64,000 nucleotides of DNA from Ignavibacteriales bacterium (GTDB lineage: Bacteria; Bacteroidota; Ignavibacteria; Ignavibacteriales; Ignavibacteriaceae): the NCBI GenBank assembly GCA_020061465.1, contig JAGUYG010000037.1, positions 1 to 64,000 of the forward strand. Reading direction: 5' to 3'. Position 1 is the stretch's first letter, and each line of letters opens with the position of its first letter. Under the pieces are notes generated by a model. That model ran no database searches, was not told the origin of the DNA, and saw only the letters and a program-made list of their open reading frames with translations. Shown here one piece after another: positions 1 to 9,620 of this stretch. Position numbers and translations under genes: made by a program.

Positions 1-45
1 ATAATACGAATTTTCTCGGAACGATCCTTCGGACAGGTTTATTTT

Positions 46-71
46 TCCCCCGATTTCATCGGGGCTTTTTT
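46..71 (+). terminator. Intrinsic terminator of a gene left of the window
   Basis: A perfect 7-bp stem (CCCCGAT at 48-54, ATCGGGG at 58-64) with a 3-base loop is followed by C and six T (66-71), the form expected for plus-strand transcription. On the minus strand there is no U tract. It overlaps the last codons of the minus-strand BNR-repeat gene. Confidence 0.6.
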
Positions 72-1390
72 CCCAAGCAACGTCTTGGGAAAAATTTAGT
101 ATCTTTAAAGCAAATTGTGTTTGCAACAGGCTCATACGGAAGAAACAACCTCACAAAATTATGTCCGGTTTCATCAGACACATAAACGGGTTTACCTATT
201 GCGTAGATTTTTCCCTTCGTATCAATTGCTAAGGAATTAATTCCATAACTACTTATATAAAGCAATAACTCCCATCCAGTACCTCCGGCTATCGACTTAA
301 AAATATTCTTAAAAGTAGCCAGAAGAATATTGTTGTGCTCATCAAACGTTACTGCTTTAACCTGTGCAATATTATCAAAACCGGTCTGATGCCAGGTTAA
401 ACCTTCGTCAGTTGACCGCCACAAACCAAATATTTTTGTCGGATGTACCGCACACGCTAAAATATGCCCTAAAGAATTTATTGTAATCGAATTAATATTA
501 ATGTATTCAGAACCTAAATTTAGCAAGTCCCAGGATTTACCGTTATCGGTTGATTTAGCTACACCTTGATCAACACCTGAATACATAAAATTATTTGATT
601 CAGAATAGAAACTATTAGGAATGAAAGTTTTATTCTTCTGATCGCAAGCTTCCCAAGTTACTCCGCTGTCGGTTGACCGATAAACTGCACTACTAAAGTC
701 ATGATAGTTTTTTATACCAACAAAAAGAATTCCGGTATGATTCGTTGCGGCGACATTGTAATGAGGAATTGAAATGCCCGGGAAATTTACTTCTAACCAG
801 GTATTGCCATTATCTGTAGACTTGAAAAAGTTTAAGTAATATGTACTAGAAATGTAATCATCTTTTGTAATAATAAATATAGCATCATCCTGCTGAAATG
901 CGATACTGCCTATATTTTGAGAAAATACAATTTCCCAAGCATTTCCCTCATCGGAAGATTTGAGCAAACCACCATTGAACCCTAGTTTAGCACCAAAAAT
1001 AATTCCCTGATTATTAGTAGCGATTTTTTTAAAGGTAAACGGATGTTCCCTTATAATCCAGTCCTGACCGTAATTAGTTGAGATTAAAAGTAGGTTATTT
1101 GAAGCAGCGAAGAGTTTTCCATTAAAAAAACAAATTGAATATACTATTTCATTATAAATTTTACTCCAGTTGTAACCATTATCGATTGATAAAAATAAAC
1201 CCCCGTACGAAATTGATGCAAAAATATAACCATTTGGTGTAGTAAGAATGTCTAAGATTTGGTCATCATAAGGTCCCCCTAATTTCTCCCAATAGTTCTC
1301 TTGACCGAATATGTTTCTGCTTAGAGTTAGGGTAGATACGAGAAATAACAAAACTAGATAAATTCTTAAACTATGGTATCTTCTTAACAT
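56..1390 (-). CDS. Secreted BNR/Asp-box repeat protein
   Basis: The protein (about 444 residues) has an N-terminal signal peptide (LVLLFLVSTLTL then ...IFGQEN) and repeated Asp-box-like units such as STDNGNTW, STDSGVTW, STDNGKSW and STDEGLTW, typical of sialidase/Ycf48-like beta-propellers. The fold is recognisable but no enzyme activity can be assigned. I chose the ATG at 1390 because a G-rich stretch (GGGGGGAACC) precedes it and the signal peptide starts there; an in-frame ATG at 1426 also exists. FCB-group proteins of this kind usually end in a type IX sorting domain. Here the chain ends in a basic tail (KKPR) encoded by two hairpins, so the C-terminus may be truncated. Confidence 0.75.
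   Translation of the reverse strand: MLRRYHSLRIYLVLLFLVSTLTLSRNIFGQENYWEKLGGPYDDQILDILTTPNGYIFASISYGGLFLSIDNGYNWSKIYNEIVYSICFFNGKLFAASNNLLLISTNYGQDWIIREHPFTFKKIATNNQGIIFGAKLGFNGGLLKSSDEGNAWEIVFSQNIGSIAFQQDDAIFIITKDDYISSTYYLNFFKSTDNGNTWLEVNFPGISIPHYNVAATNHTGILFVGIKNYHDFSSAVYRSTDSGVTWEACDQKNKTFIPNSFYSESNNFMYSGVDQGVAKSTDNGKSWDLLNLGSEYININSITINSLGHILACAVHPTKIFGLWRSTDEGLTWHQTGFDNIAQVKAVTFDEHNNILLATFKNIFKSIAGGTGWELLLYISSYGINSLAIDTKGKIYAIGKPVYVSDETGHNFVRLFLPYEPVANTICFKDTKFFPRRCLGKKPR
71..90. repeat. Second hairpin next to the terminator
   Basis: Inverted repeat TCCCAAG (71-77) and CTTGGGA (84-90) with a 6-base loop, flanked by T and A runs on both sides. It lies inside the 3' end of the minus-strand BNR-repeat reading frame, so its last residues are encoded by hairpin sequence. 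It may be a second terminator for minus-strand transcription or part of a repeat. Confidence 0.5.
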
Positions 1391-1490
1391 GGTTCCCCCC
1401 ATGTAATTTTCTAAAATGATTTTCAACTTTGATATAACTTATCTAATTCTTTTATTATTATCAATGAAAATTTTCTTGAACCTAATCGTT

Positions 1491-1691
1491 TTACCGCGTT
1501 CTGTTTACGTATTCAAATAATGCAATAGTTAGTTTGTAACTAAAAATTCCTACCGGTATTATCAGCAATGCACTCAAAAGATGCTCATCATTCCAAAAGG
1601 TTATTAACATTAAATATAAATGAGACAGCAGTGTTGCCGATATAAAATAGAAATAGGCACTTCTAAAAATATTTTTATGTTTCCACCTCAC
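1491..1691 (-). CDS. Small two-TM membrane protein
   Basis: 66 residues with two hydrophobic segments (about 10-30 and 38-58). I do not recognise a family. The start is GTG and overlaps the stop of the upstream 282-residue membrane protein by 4 bases (GTGA), so the two are translationally coupled and probably work together. The coding call rests on this overlap and on the membrane pattern. Confidence 0.55.
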   Translation of the reverse strand: MRWKHKNIFRSAYFYFISATLLSHLYLMLITFWNDEHLLSALLIIPVGIFSYKLTIALFEYVNRTR

Positions 1692-2536
1692 GGAGTCATC
1701 ACCTTTCCGAGGAATCTATCCACTTCGTAATCTTTCAATGCGGAAATGCAAAACGGAACGGCAAAGAAAAGCTGCGGCAAATAATCGCTGCCGCTGAGAA
1801 GCGAATTTACTAATCCGTTATCCGAATTGTATATAATGAAAAGCACAGCCAGGAGAAATGAAAATAATCCTGACGTAAAATATAGTTCTTGTTGGTCTGT
1901 TATCATCCAACCTGTATACAGAGTTACAATAATAAATATTACGATAAGCCAAATCGGAAATACGTTTAAAATGGTTGTTAGGTCTATCCCTAAATAGGAG
2001 ACGGGTATTAACAGAAAAAGAAGAGCTGTAAAAATGAGAGTGGTAATAAAAAACAAAGCAAGCTTAACCAACTCATTTCGATAACGAAAAAGAGCATAAA
2101 TAATAAATACCGCTCCACCAATTCCGTTTAATAAAAAAATAAATGAGAATAAAAGAGCAGCAGCGATGAGAGAGATATTTATTCTTTCTTTCCTTTTAAC
2201 CGGTGTAGTCAAGCTAATCAGCGAGATTAATAATACCGAACTGATTAGTGATTGACCGCTGTTTAATAATTCATCGGTAGTTTCGGCAATAGAGGAGAAA
2301 ATAACAGCCGAAATTGTTAGAACAAAAAATATTATTATCTGAACCGCTGGAAACCTTTTTTCGCTTGTTGAGGATTTTTTTACTATCTTATCAACAAGAA
2401 GCATTATCAAAAAAAAACCAACAAAAAAACCACCTGCGATGATAACCGAATCAAAATATTTTAGATAGAACAAACTGGTCACAATATCTATAATCAGCAG
2501 GCTGATGATATTGATATAATGTTTTATAGTGAACAT
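1688..2536 (-). CDS. Polytopic membrane protein of unknown function
   Basis: 282 residues that are almost entirely hydrophobic, with about eight membrane segments separated by short basic loops (for example KIVKKSSTSEKR near 50-60 and PVKRKER near 110). No catalytic or transporter signature is visible. It is divergently transcribed from the adjacent glutathione peroxidase gene and coupled to the small membrane protein downstream. The start is an ATG close to the intergenic region. Confidence 0.6.
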   Translation of the reverse strand: MFTIKHYINIISLLIIDIVTSLFYLKYFDSVIIAGGFFVGFFLIMLLVDKIVKKSSTSEKRFPAVQIIIFFVLTISAVIFSSIAETTDELLNSGQSLISSVLLISLISLTTPVKRKERINISLIAAALLFSFIFLLNGIGGAVFIIYALFRYRNELVKLALFFITTLIFTALLFLLIPVSYLGIDLTTILNVFPIWLIVIFIIVTLYTGWMITDQQELYFTSGLFSFLLAVLFIIYNSDNGLVNSLLSGSDYLPQLFFAVPFCISALKDYEVDRFLGKVMTP

Positions 2537-2570
2537 ATTTGTGCTGCAATTTATTAATCAGGAGAAATGA

Positions 2571-3185
2571 ATGAAAATTTATTTAACACTAATTTCAGTG
2601 TCAGCCATGCTTCTAGTTTTATCTGCTTGCGGCAGCAATCGTAATGAATCTGCTGCTTTAACCAATGAATCAAAAACGGGAGACGTAAAAATGAACAATA
2701 ATATTAGCGATATTGCAGTCAAAGATATGGAAGACAATGAAATAAATCTATCCGCTTATAAAGGAAAAGTTTTATTGATTGTAAATGTTGCAAGCGAATG
2801 CGGATATACACCTCAATACGAAGGACTGCAGAAAATTTATGAAGAATATAAAGACAAGGGCTTTGAGATACTGGCATTCCCCTGCAATCAGTTTGGAGGA
2901 CAGGAACCCGGTACAAACAAAGAGATAAAAGAATTTTGTTCGATCAACTACGGAGTAACATTTAAACTTTTTGATAAGATTGATGTAAACGGAACAAATC
3001 GCTCACCTCTTTACGAAAGATTGACTAATAATACCATGACTGAATCCGGCGATGTAAAATGGAATTTTGAAAAATTTCTTATAGCAAAGAACGGAGATAT
3101 TGTTAAAAGATTCCGTTCTAAAGTTAAACCGGAGAGTGAAGAGTTAATTCAAGCTATTGAAAAAGAAATAATGCACGAATTATAA
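2571..3185 (+). CDS. Lipoprotein glutathione peroxidase
   Basis: Thiol peroxidase of the glutathione peroxidase family, reducing peroxides with thioredoxin-type donors. The core shows the family motif NVASECGYTPQY with peroxidatic Cys77 in place of selenocysteine, then FPCNQFGGQEPG and the Trp motif KWNFEKF. The N-terminus carries a lipobox (LVLSACGSN), so the enzyme is expected to be anchored in the cell envelope facing the periplasm, which makes it longer (204 residues) than the roughly 160-residue cytoplasmic forms. The start has a good ribosome binding site (AGGAGAAATGA). It is likely monocistronic. Confidence 0.92.
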   Translation: MKIYLTLISVSAMLLVLSACGSNRNESAALTNESKTGDVKMNNNISDIAVKDMEDNEINLSAYKGKVLLIVNVASECGYTPQYEGLQKIYEEYKDKGFEILAFPCNQFGGQEPGTNKEIKEFCSINYGVTFKLFDKIDVNGTNRSPLYERLTNNTMTESGDVKWNFEKFLIAKNGDIVKRFRSKVKPESEELIQAIEKEIMHEL

Positions 3186-3249
3186 TTTCATCTTACACGG
3201 AAAAGTTTGGAGTATAAAGATGACATCTTTTAACAGTGCAAAATGTAAT

Positions 3250-3750
3250 TTATAGCTTTTGCTTCGATCGCTCTATTTCTTCTTTAACCAAAAGCTTTGC
3301 GCCAATAATTTTTTGATGCTCTAAGTTTAACGTACCTCCGATACGCTTTATCAGCACATCCTCGTACTTATGAAGTTGATCGTCAACATAAATCAAACGC
3401 CATAAATCTTTTAACAGCTCAAATTTCTCCTTTTCGGAAAAATGCTGATTTATAATCGAAGTAAATTCATAAATGCTTACGCTTTCATATACTTCCTGTT
3501 CGGCTAACTCAAGCAATTCGTTAACATAGTAATCCTCCAACTTAAACGCTTCTTTCATTATGGAAATAATTTTGTTTTTCTCTTCCGAAGTGAATTCGCT
3601 GTCGGCTTTAGCTATTTCTACAAACAATGCACATGTAGCCACATGCAGCTTCTTTTCTTCATCGGATTGGCTAAAAGTTGTTTTATCACCGTTTAATATT
3701 TTGCTTTCCGGTTTATCCGTAAGCAGCAATTTTTTTATTAATTCTAACAT
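3250..3750 (-). CDS. TerB-like domain protein
   Basis: 166-residue acidic helical protein matching the TerB (tellurite resistance B) fold: HVATCALFVEIAKADSEFTSEEK, with acidic residues that bind metal in TerB, then a second repeat DLWRLIYVDDQLHKYED. TerB-like proteins are found alone in many Bacteroidota and are not tied to tellurite there; the role is unknown. It lies 10 bases after malQ on the same strand and is probably co-transcribed with it. Confidence 0.8.
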   Translation of the reverse strand: MLELIKKLLLTDKPESKILNGDKTTFSQSDEEKKLHVATCALFVEIAKADSEFTSEEKNKIISIMKEAFKLEDYYVNELLELAEQEVYESVSIYEFTSIINQHFSEKEKFELLKDLWRLIYVDDQLHKYEDVLIKRIGGTLNLEHQKIIGAKLLVKEEIERSKQKL

Positions 3751-3759
3751 GGCAAAATA

Positions 3760-5298
3760 TTATAACTCTTCAGTAATAATTTCAGTTTTTGTTTTTTCGA
3801 TGATGGGTCTTTCATAAAGAACACTTAATTCTTTATATACATCCGGAATGTTTTTACTTACTTGATCCCAGGTAAACCGCCAGGTCCAATTACCGCCAAG
3901 TTTGCTCGGAAAGTTCATTCTTGCCTCACCGCCCAGATTAAGAATATCCTGCATAGGTATTATCACAATATCTGCAACAGAAGCGTAAGCGACGCGTATC
4001 AGTGCAAAGCTCATATCGTCACCATAATAGTTCAGATACTTTTGTGCATGTTGATAGATATCGTTCTTGTTGTTTTTTTCTTTTCCAAAGAAGCCTCTTG
4101 TTGTGTTGTTATCATGCGAGCCGGTAAATACCACACAGTTCTGCGGATAACGATGCGGAAGAAATTTCGATTCCATATCTTTTCCGAAAGCAAACTGCAA
4201 TATTTTCATTCCGGGGAATTCAAAGTAATCTCTCAACTCTTCAACTTCAGGAGTTATTACACCAAGATCTTCGGCAATTATCGGAAGTGTTCCAAGATGT
4301 TTTTTAATTGAATTAAATAATTCTTTTCCCGGTGCTTTTACCCATCTGCCCTTTATTGCAGTTTTAGCTCCCCCGGGAATTTCCCAGTAAGCTTCAAATC
4401 CGCGGAAATGATCAATTCTTATTATATCGACCATAGTTAAAGCTTGAGCCATTCTTTTGCGCCACCAGAGGAAATCGTCAGCTTTCATTTTATCCCACCG
4501 ATAGAGAGGATTTCCCCAAAGCTGCCCTGTTTCGCTAAAATAATCCGGTGGAACGCCGGCAACCGTTTCAAGTTTTCCGTCTTTATCAACCGTAAATAAT
4601 TCTTTGTTCGCCCACAGGTCGGCGCTGTCATAAGCAATGAATATTGGCATATCGCCTATAATTTTTATTCCTTTTTTGTTTGCATACTCTTTTAGGTTCG
4701 TCCACTGCTTCAGAAAGTTAAATTGAACAAACTTGTAATAGTAAATTCTGTCAGCTAACTTTTCTTTCCATTCATTCAACGCATTAGGCTCACGTCGAAC
4801 CAATGCTTTATCCCACTCTGTCCAAAGCTTGCCGTCATGGAAATCTTTTGCCGCCATAAAGAAGGCATAATCTTCAATCCAATCTTGATTATGATTAACG
4901 AAGTCATTTAATGCGGCTTCCATTCCGTTGTTGTTACGTTTGTAATTTTCAAAGGCTATGTTCAATAATTTTTTTTTGTAATGAATTATTTCGCCATAAT
5001 CTATTTGATGAGGGTTATGTGCCGGAATTTCATTTAGATCATCATCATGAAGAAAGCCATCTTGTTTTAATATTTCGGGACTTATAAGCAGCGGGTTACC
5101 TGCAAAAGCGGAGAAGCATTGGTAGGGTGAGTCGCCATAACCCGTAGGACCCAATGGCAGAACCTGCCAAAGCTTTTGTCCGGCAGATTCCAAAAAATCA
5201 ATAAAGTTATATGCTTCGGGACCCATGTCTCCGATTCCGAATTTTCCCGGTAATGAAGTAGGATGAAGCAATATTCCGGCTGATCTTTCAAATTCCAT
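3760..5298 (-). CDS. malQ: 4-alpha-glucanotransferase (amylomaltase)
   Basis: GH77 amylomaltase transferring alpha-1,4-glucan segments in glycogen or maltodextrin metabolism. The N-terminus (SAGILLHPTSLPGKFGIGD) and the three catalytic acids are typical: nucleophile Asp296 in IIRIDHFRGF, acid/base Glu343 in IIAEDLG, and Asp396 in FTGSHDNNTTRGFF. The 512-residue length matches the short bacterial form. The ATG has a suitable ribosome binding site (AAAGGAAT). The TerB-like gene follows 10 bases downstream. Confidence 0.96.
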   Translation of the reverse strand: MEFERSAGILLHPTSLPGKFGIGDMGPEAYNFIDFLESAGQKLWQVLPLGPTGYGDSPYQCFSAFAGNPLLISPEILKQDGFLHDDDLNEIPAHNPHQIDYGEIIHYKKKLLNIAFENYKRNNNGMEAALNDFVNHNQDWIEDYAFFMAAKDFHDGKLWTEWDKALVRREPNALNEWKEKLADRIYYYKFVQFNFLKQWTNLKEYANKKGIKIIGDMPIFIAYDSADLWANKELFTVDKDGKLETVAGVPPDYFSETGQLWGNPLYRWDKMKADDFLWWRKRMAQALTMVDIIRIDHFRGFEAYWEIPGGAKTAIKGRWVKAPGKELFNSIKKHLGTLPIIAEDLGVITPEVEELRDYFEFPGMKILQFAFGKDMESKFLPHRYPQNCVVFTGSHDNNTTRGFFGKEKNNKNDIYQHAQKYLNYYGDDMSFALIRVAYASVADIVIIPMQDILNLGGEARMNFPSKLGGNWTWRFTWDQVSKNIPDVYKELSVLYERPIIEKTKTEIITEEL

Positions 5299-5445
5299 AT
5301 AAATATTCCTTTAAAATTTTTTTGTGAAATATATGTAATGAGGATACGATTGCAAAATAGTAGGAGCGGATATTAAAATTGCATTCATAACCATATTAAG
5401 ATGGTTTGGGATGCAAGTAATTGCTCGAGTAGAAACAGAATTATT

Positions 5446-6567
5446 TTACACTTTAATAAATATCTTTTTAGCGTAAAGAATCCACATTAATCCCAGCCAG
5501 ATAATTATATAAGTGATTGCCCAAGCTAACGATGCATTTATCGGGTCGAGCCATGAAGTGAATAGAGATTCATATAAATAAGTTTTTAACGCAACCTCTG
5601 CACCTGATGAATCCGTAACTTTTATCATAATCATTAATCTTCCTACTATTCCCGATAGGAAGAAAACCGTTATCGCATTCAAGCCGTAAACAACAAACGG
5701 CTTAGTCCACCACTTATAACCTTTAACATCTATAATCCAATAACACATAGCTAAAAAGTGCAAGGCTAAACCTGCAGTATAAACTACATAGGAGCTTGTC
5801 CAAATATTTTTATTTAACGGGAACCATACATCCCAGATTATTCCCAAAACTAAACCGATGTTGCCAAAAACAAAAAGCCATACAACTTTTGTAGCTTCAT
5901 CTCTTTTGCTTCGCAGCCAATAGCCGGTTAGTACACCGAATAATGCAGTGGATATTGCGGGAATAGTGCTCAGGATACCTTCAGGGTCCCAAACTTTTGT
6001 TGATTTCCAAAGATGACCTTCTAACAGAGTTTTGTCCAGCCACGCGGCAAGATTGGTGGTCGGTTCAAGATTCGGATAACCAACACCGGGCACCGGAATA
6101 ACCGTCATCAAAAACCAATAGATTAGAAGAAAAGCTGTGGAGATATATACAATTGCTTTTATGTTTGCTTTAAGGAATATAAGCGATGCAAAAAAGTAAA
6201 CCACCGCAATTCGCTGCAGAACACCTGGGATTCGAATTTCACTAAAATTAAAATTTGGAAATCCGTGTAAAATAATTCCTAAACCGAAAAGAATAACTGT
6301 CCGCCTGAATATTTGCAGCAGCAGCTTCTTTTGATCGTCACCTCTCTCTTTTCTCTTTGAAAGCGAAAATGTTATTGCTACTCCCACAATGAAAAGGAAA
6401 AAAGGAAAAATTAAATCGGTTGGAGTGCAGCCGTGCCAAGGTGCATGTTGAAGCGCCGGGTAAATATTTGACCAGCTTCCGGGATTATTGACAAGGATCA
6501 TTCCTGCAATGGTGATTCCCCTAAAAACATCTAATGAAAGGAGGCGTCCTGATTTTTGTAATTCCAT
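5446..6567 (-). CDS. NagX-like acyltransferase/transporter (DUF5009, HGSNAT-like)
   Basis: 373-residue integral membrane protein with about ten helices. The start RLLSLDVFRGITIAGMILVNN, then HGCTPTDLIFPFFLFIVGV, is the signature of the heparan-alpha-glucosaminide N-acetyltransferase-like family, whose bacterial members (often called NagX) occur with N-acetylglucosamine genes. The amino-sugar kinase and AmpG/NagZ cluster lies 2 kb away on the opposite strand, which fits a role in moving or acetylating amino sugars. The exact activity is not settled by sequence. Confidence 0.85.
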   Translation of the reverse strand: MELQKSGRLLSLDVFRGITIAGMILVNNPGSWSNIYPALQHAPWHGCTPTDLIFPFFLFIVGVAITFSLSKRKERGDDQKKLLLQIFRRTVILFGLGIILHGFPNFNFSEIRIPGVLQRIAVVYFFASLIFLKANIKAIVYISTAFLLIYWFLMTVIPVPGVGYPNLEPTTNLAAWLDKTLLEGHLWKSTKVWDPEGILSTIPAISTALFGVLTGYWLRSKRDEATKVVWLFVFGNIGLVLGIIWDVWFPLNKNIWTSSYVVYTAGLALHFLAMCYWIIDVKGYKWWTKPFVVYGLNAITVFFLSGIVGRLMIMIKVTDSSGAEVALKTYLYESLFTSWLDPINASLAWAITYIIIWLGLMWILYAKKIFIKV

Positions 6568-6737
6568 AAAAAGCAGCTCAAATTTTGCCGGAAAAATTAA
6601 GGTATTCTTTTTACTTCTGCAAAATAAAGAAGGTTGTTGTTAGTTAAATGTCAGCCGGATAAACTATAGTTAAAGATTTTAGCGATAGTTGATTGGCGGC
6701 TTTATTCGGCTACAAAAGAAAACAAAGGAAACTTAGC

Positions 6738-6763
6738 CACGAATGAACACTAATTTCACGAAT
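6738..6763. repeat. Direct repeat CACGAAT in intergenic tract
   Basis: CACGAAT occurs at 6738-6744 and 6757-6763, within TTAGCCACGAATGAACAC followed by TAATTTCACGAATTTTTT. It looks like the dispersed intergenic repeat I recall from many environmental genomes rather than a protein-binding site. Nothing else is evident between the two minus-strand genes here. Confidence 0.35.
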
Positions 6764-6801
6764 TTTTTGTATGAATAGTGAATCCAAATGTGATCTGTTT
6801 C

Positions 6802-8304
6802 CTACGGCTCAATTTTTTCTAACTGCTCGATGGCTGATAAATTAAACCAGTTTTTTATCTGCTCTTTCTCATTGTTAAAGGAAAGAGTGTTAATAAATTC
6901 ATTTTTTGTTTTATCGTAACGATAGTCTCTTTGCCATTCATCTACATTACGAATTATTTCTTTAACAGCATTTATTATGTAATACAATTCGTCATTCGTT
7001 GTTGTTGGATGCAATGACATTCTAACCCAGCCAGGCTTTTCGGATAAATCGCCTTGATCGATTTTATCAGTAATTCTTTTTGAGCGGTTCGGATCAACAT
7101 GCAGCAAATAATGTCCGTATGTTCCTGCGCAGGAACATCCTCCTCTAACCTGCACACCGTATCGGTCATTCAGAAGCTTGACCATTAAATTGTAATGAAT
7201 ATCATCTATATAAAAGGAGATAGCGCCGAGACGATGTTCAATGTTTTGAGCAAGTATATGCACACAGGGGATTTGCCGGAGTCCGTTCAAAGCTATTTTA
7301 ACCAATTCCTCTTCCCTTCTAACCATATTTTCGCTGCCCATCTCTTCTTTCAACTTAATACACAAAGCTGCTTTAATACTTTGCAGGAATGCAGGCGTTC
7401 CACCGTCTTCCCTGGCTTCGATGCTGGATACGAACTTATGCTTTCCCCATGGATTTGTCCAATCCACCGTTCCGCCGCCGGGGTCATCAGGAACTTTGTT
7501 ATGATATAATTTTGAATCAAAGATTAATACACCTGATGAGCCGGGACCACCAAGGAATTTATGCGGAGAAAAAAATATTGCGTCCAATTTTTCTAACGGA
7601 TCTTCGGGATGCATGTCTATATCAACGTAAGGAGCAGAACAGGCAAAATCGATAAAACAAAAACCGCCGTGTTCGTGTATCATTTTTGCCATCTTAAAAT
7701 ATTGTGTTTCGATTCCGGTTACATTAGAACATGCAGTAAAAGAACCAATTTTTAATTTCCTGTCCTTATGATGATTTAACTGTTTTTCGAAATCATTTAA
7801 ATCAACCAGTCCGTCTTCATTTGGAGCTATAATAACAACATCGGCAATTGTTTCCAGCCATGAAGTTTGGTTTGAATGATGTTCCATGTGGGTAAGAAAC
7901 ACTACCGGTTTTAATTCTTCAGGAAGATGAAGATAATCTTTTAACTGCTCACATACTTTTAAGCCAAGTATTCTCTGAAATTTATTTACCATGCCTGTCA
8001 TTCCGGAACCGGCTGATATAATTACATCATCGGGTCCGGCATTGCAGTGTCTTTTAATGATATCCTGAGCATGGTGATAAGAGAGCGTCATCGATGTGCC
8101 GGTTACACTTGATTCTGAATGTGTGTTGCCGACAAAAGGAGCGAAGGTATCAAACAATTTCTTTTCGATCGGTGCGTACAATCTACCGCTGGCAATCCAA
8201 TCGGCATAAACAATTTTCTTTTCGCCGTAGGGAGAAATGAATGTCTGATCAATTCCGATGATGTTTTGCCTGAACTGATCGAAGTATTTTGATAAGTTTT
8301 CCAT
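6802..8304 (-). CDS. Class V aminotransferase, cysteine-desulfurase-like
   Basis: 500-residue PLP enzyme of the fold-type I class V family. The Schiff-base lysine is Lys249 in FSPHKFLGGPGSSG. Near the C-terminal third is RGGCSCAGTYGHYLL, placed where cysteine desulfurases carry their catalytic cysteine loop. The protein is about 100 residues longer than SufS/IscS, mostly at the C-terminus, so it belongs to a separate subfamily whose substrate is uncertain. No SufBCD or scaffold genes are nearby. Start ATG at 8304. Confidence 0.85.
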   Translation of the reverse strand: MENLSKYFDQFRQNIIGIDQTFISPYGEKKIVYADWIASGRLYAPIEKKLFDTFAPFVGNTHSESSVTGTSMTLSYHHAQDIIKRHCNAGPDDVIISAGSGMTGMVNKFQRILGLKVCEQLKDYLHLPEELKPVVFLTHMEHHSNQTSWLETIADVVIIAPNEDGLVDLNDFEKQLNHHKDRKLKIGSFTACSNVTGIETQYFKMAKMIHEHGGFCFIDFACSAPYVDIDMHPEDPLEKLDAIFFSPHKFLGGPGSSGVLIFDSKLYHNKVPDDPGGGTVDWTNPWGKHKFVSSIEAREDGGTPAFLQSIKAALCIKLKEEMGSENMVRREEELVKIALNGLRQIPCVHILAQNIEHRLGAISFYIDDIHYNLMVKLLNDRYGVQVRGGCSCAGTYGHYLLHVDPNRSKRITDKIDQGDLSEKPGWVRMSLHPTTTNDELYYIINAVKEIIRNVDEWQRDYRYDKTKNEFINTLSFNNEKEQIKNWFNLSAIEQLEKIEP

Positions 8305-8582
8305 ATCGATGCTCGGTTTTCATCTTAAATCATTATTACATCGATAAAATAATGATTTTATCCTAAAAGTAGAAACCATTTGTTTATGTCATGCTGATTA
8401 TTCGTCGTTACCGGGCAGGCTTACAAATTTTTTGAAATCGTAAACCTCAGAATCAGTTCGTCATATTTGTTCTCTTTTTTATTAACGGAGTAAAAACTAT
8501 TAAACATTTCTGTTTTCAACTTCAGCCGGATTTTTCTATTTTTAATTAGTTAATATCCAAATAAAAACAGCCGACTTTGTTT

Positions 8583-9509
8583 ATGAATTATCTAATCGGG
8601 ATGGATGGCGGGGGAACTAAAACACACTGCATATTGACCGACCTCAACGGAAAAATCATACATGAATGCACAGGCGATGCTTCTAATTTTTTAGTAAAAG
8701 GTGTCGATCCTGTTTGCCAAACTCTTTTTGATTTGATCACCGAAATAACTCATAACTCTAATATAAAATATTCCGACCTGGCTGCAGTAATGTTAGGCAC
8801 AACGGGTGCCGGAAGACGCAGAGATGCCGAAGCTTTGGAAACTGCTTTTAAGAATTTTTGCGCGACAAAAGGAGTAAAGATTAATCGCTTTTATGTCGAC
8901 AGCGATGCGCGAATTGCATTGGAGGGAGCTTTCTCCGGCAAGCCCGGAAGCATTCTGATAGCCGGAACAGGTTCTATTATGTTCGGCAAAGATGCAAAAG
9001 GAAATATTCACCGTGTTGGAGGCTTCGGTAGATTTCTTGGTGATGAAGGCAGCGGATTTGTAATCGGCAAAAAGGGATTAACTGCAGTATCAAAATATTT
9101 TGACGGTCGAGGCAGCAACACTTTGATTACTTCGCTGGTGAAAGAAAGATTTAATATAGCTTCATCCGAAGAACTGATAACTGAAATTTATAAGAATAAT
9201 TTTGACATCGCTTCGGCAGCACCGATTGTAATTGAAGCGGCAGAGAAAGGCGACGACATCGCATTAAAGCTCATTGACGAAGAGACGAACGAATTAATTC
9301 TTCACATTAAAGCTATGGATAAAAAAATAAACGAACAGGTGTTAAAAGTTTCGTTTATTGGAGGAATCATAAGCACGGATAATTTTTATTCCCGAACTTT
9401 TCGTAAAAAAATTAGCAGGCAACTGCCTAACGTGGTATTAAAAGAACCTGACTATCCTCCGGCAATGGGTGCCATTCTAATGGCAAAGGATTTATTAAAT
9501 AAAAAATAG
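8583..9509 (+). CDS. BadF/BadG-type ATPase, probable N-acetylglucosamine kinase
   Basis: Actin-fold (ASKHA) kinase of the BadF/BadG/BcrA/BcrD family, which includes bacterial and human N-acetylglucosamine kinases and MurK. It shows the phosphate-1 loop IGMDGGGTKTHC, the phosphate-2/adenosine region LIAGTGSIMFG, and GGFGRFLGDEGSG. With AmpG and two NagZ-type enzymes downstream, it likely phosphorylates GlcNAc or MurNAc released from muropeptides. An in-frame TTG lies two codons upstream at 8577, but the ATG at 8583 gives the usual short lead before the phosphate loop. No strong ribosome binding site is visible. Confidence 0.85.
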   Translation: MNYLIGMDGGGTKTHCILTDLNGKIIHECTGDASNFLVKGVDPVCQTLFDLITEITHNSNIKYSDLAAVMLGTTGAGRRRDAEALETAFKNFCATKGVKINRFYVDSDARIALEGAFSGKPGSILIAGTGSIMFGKDAKGNIHRVGGFGRFLGDEGSGFVIGKKGLTAVSKYFDGRGSNTLITSLVKERFNIASSEELITEIYKNNFDIASAAPIVIEAAEKGDDIALKLIDEETNELILHIKAMDKKINEQVLKVSFIGGIISTDNFYSRTFRKKISRQLPNVVLKEPDYPPAMGAILMAKDLLNKK

Positions 9510-9620
9510 AATAATAATTCTTAATCTTGTTTTTACTCTTTTCTCTCTTATTGTGTGAAGGATATTTTTACGCTCTATAAAAAAATAAATACACTACTAA
9601 TTTTTTAGCGGAGACTTGAC

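Noticed and set aside
3560-3817. Plus-strand ORF of 85 residues over the TerB-like gene
   Set aside because: It is antisense to a recognisable gene and has no ribosome binding site.
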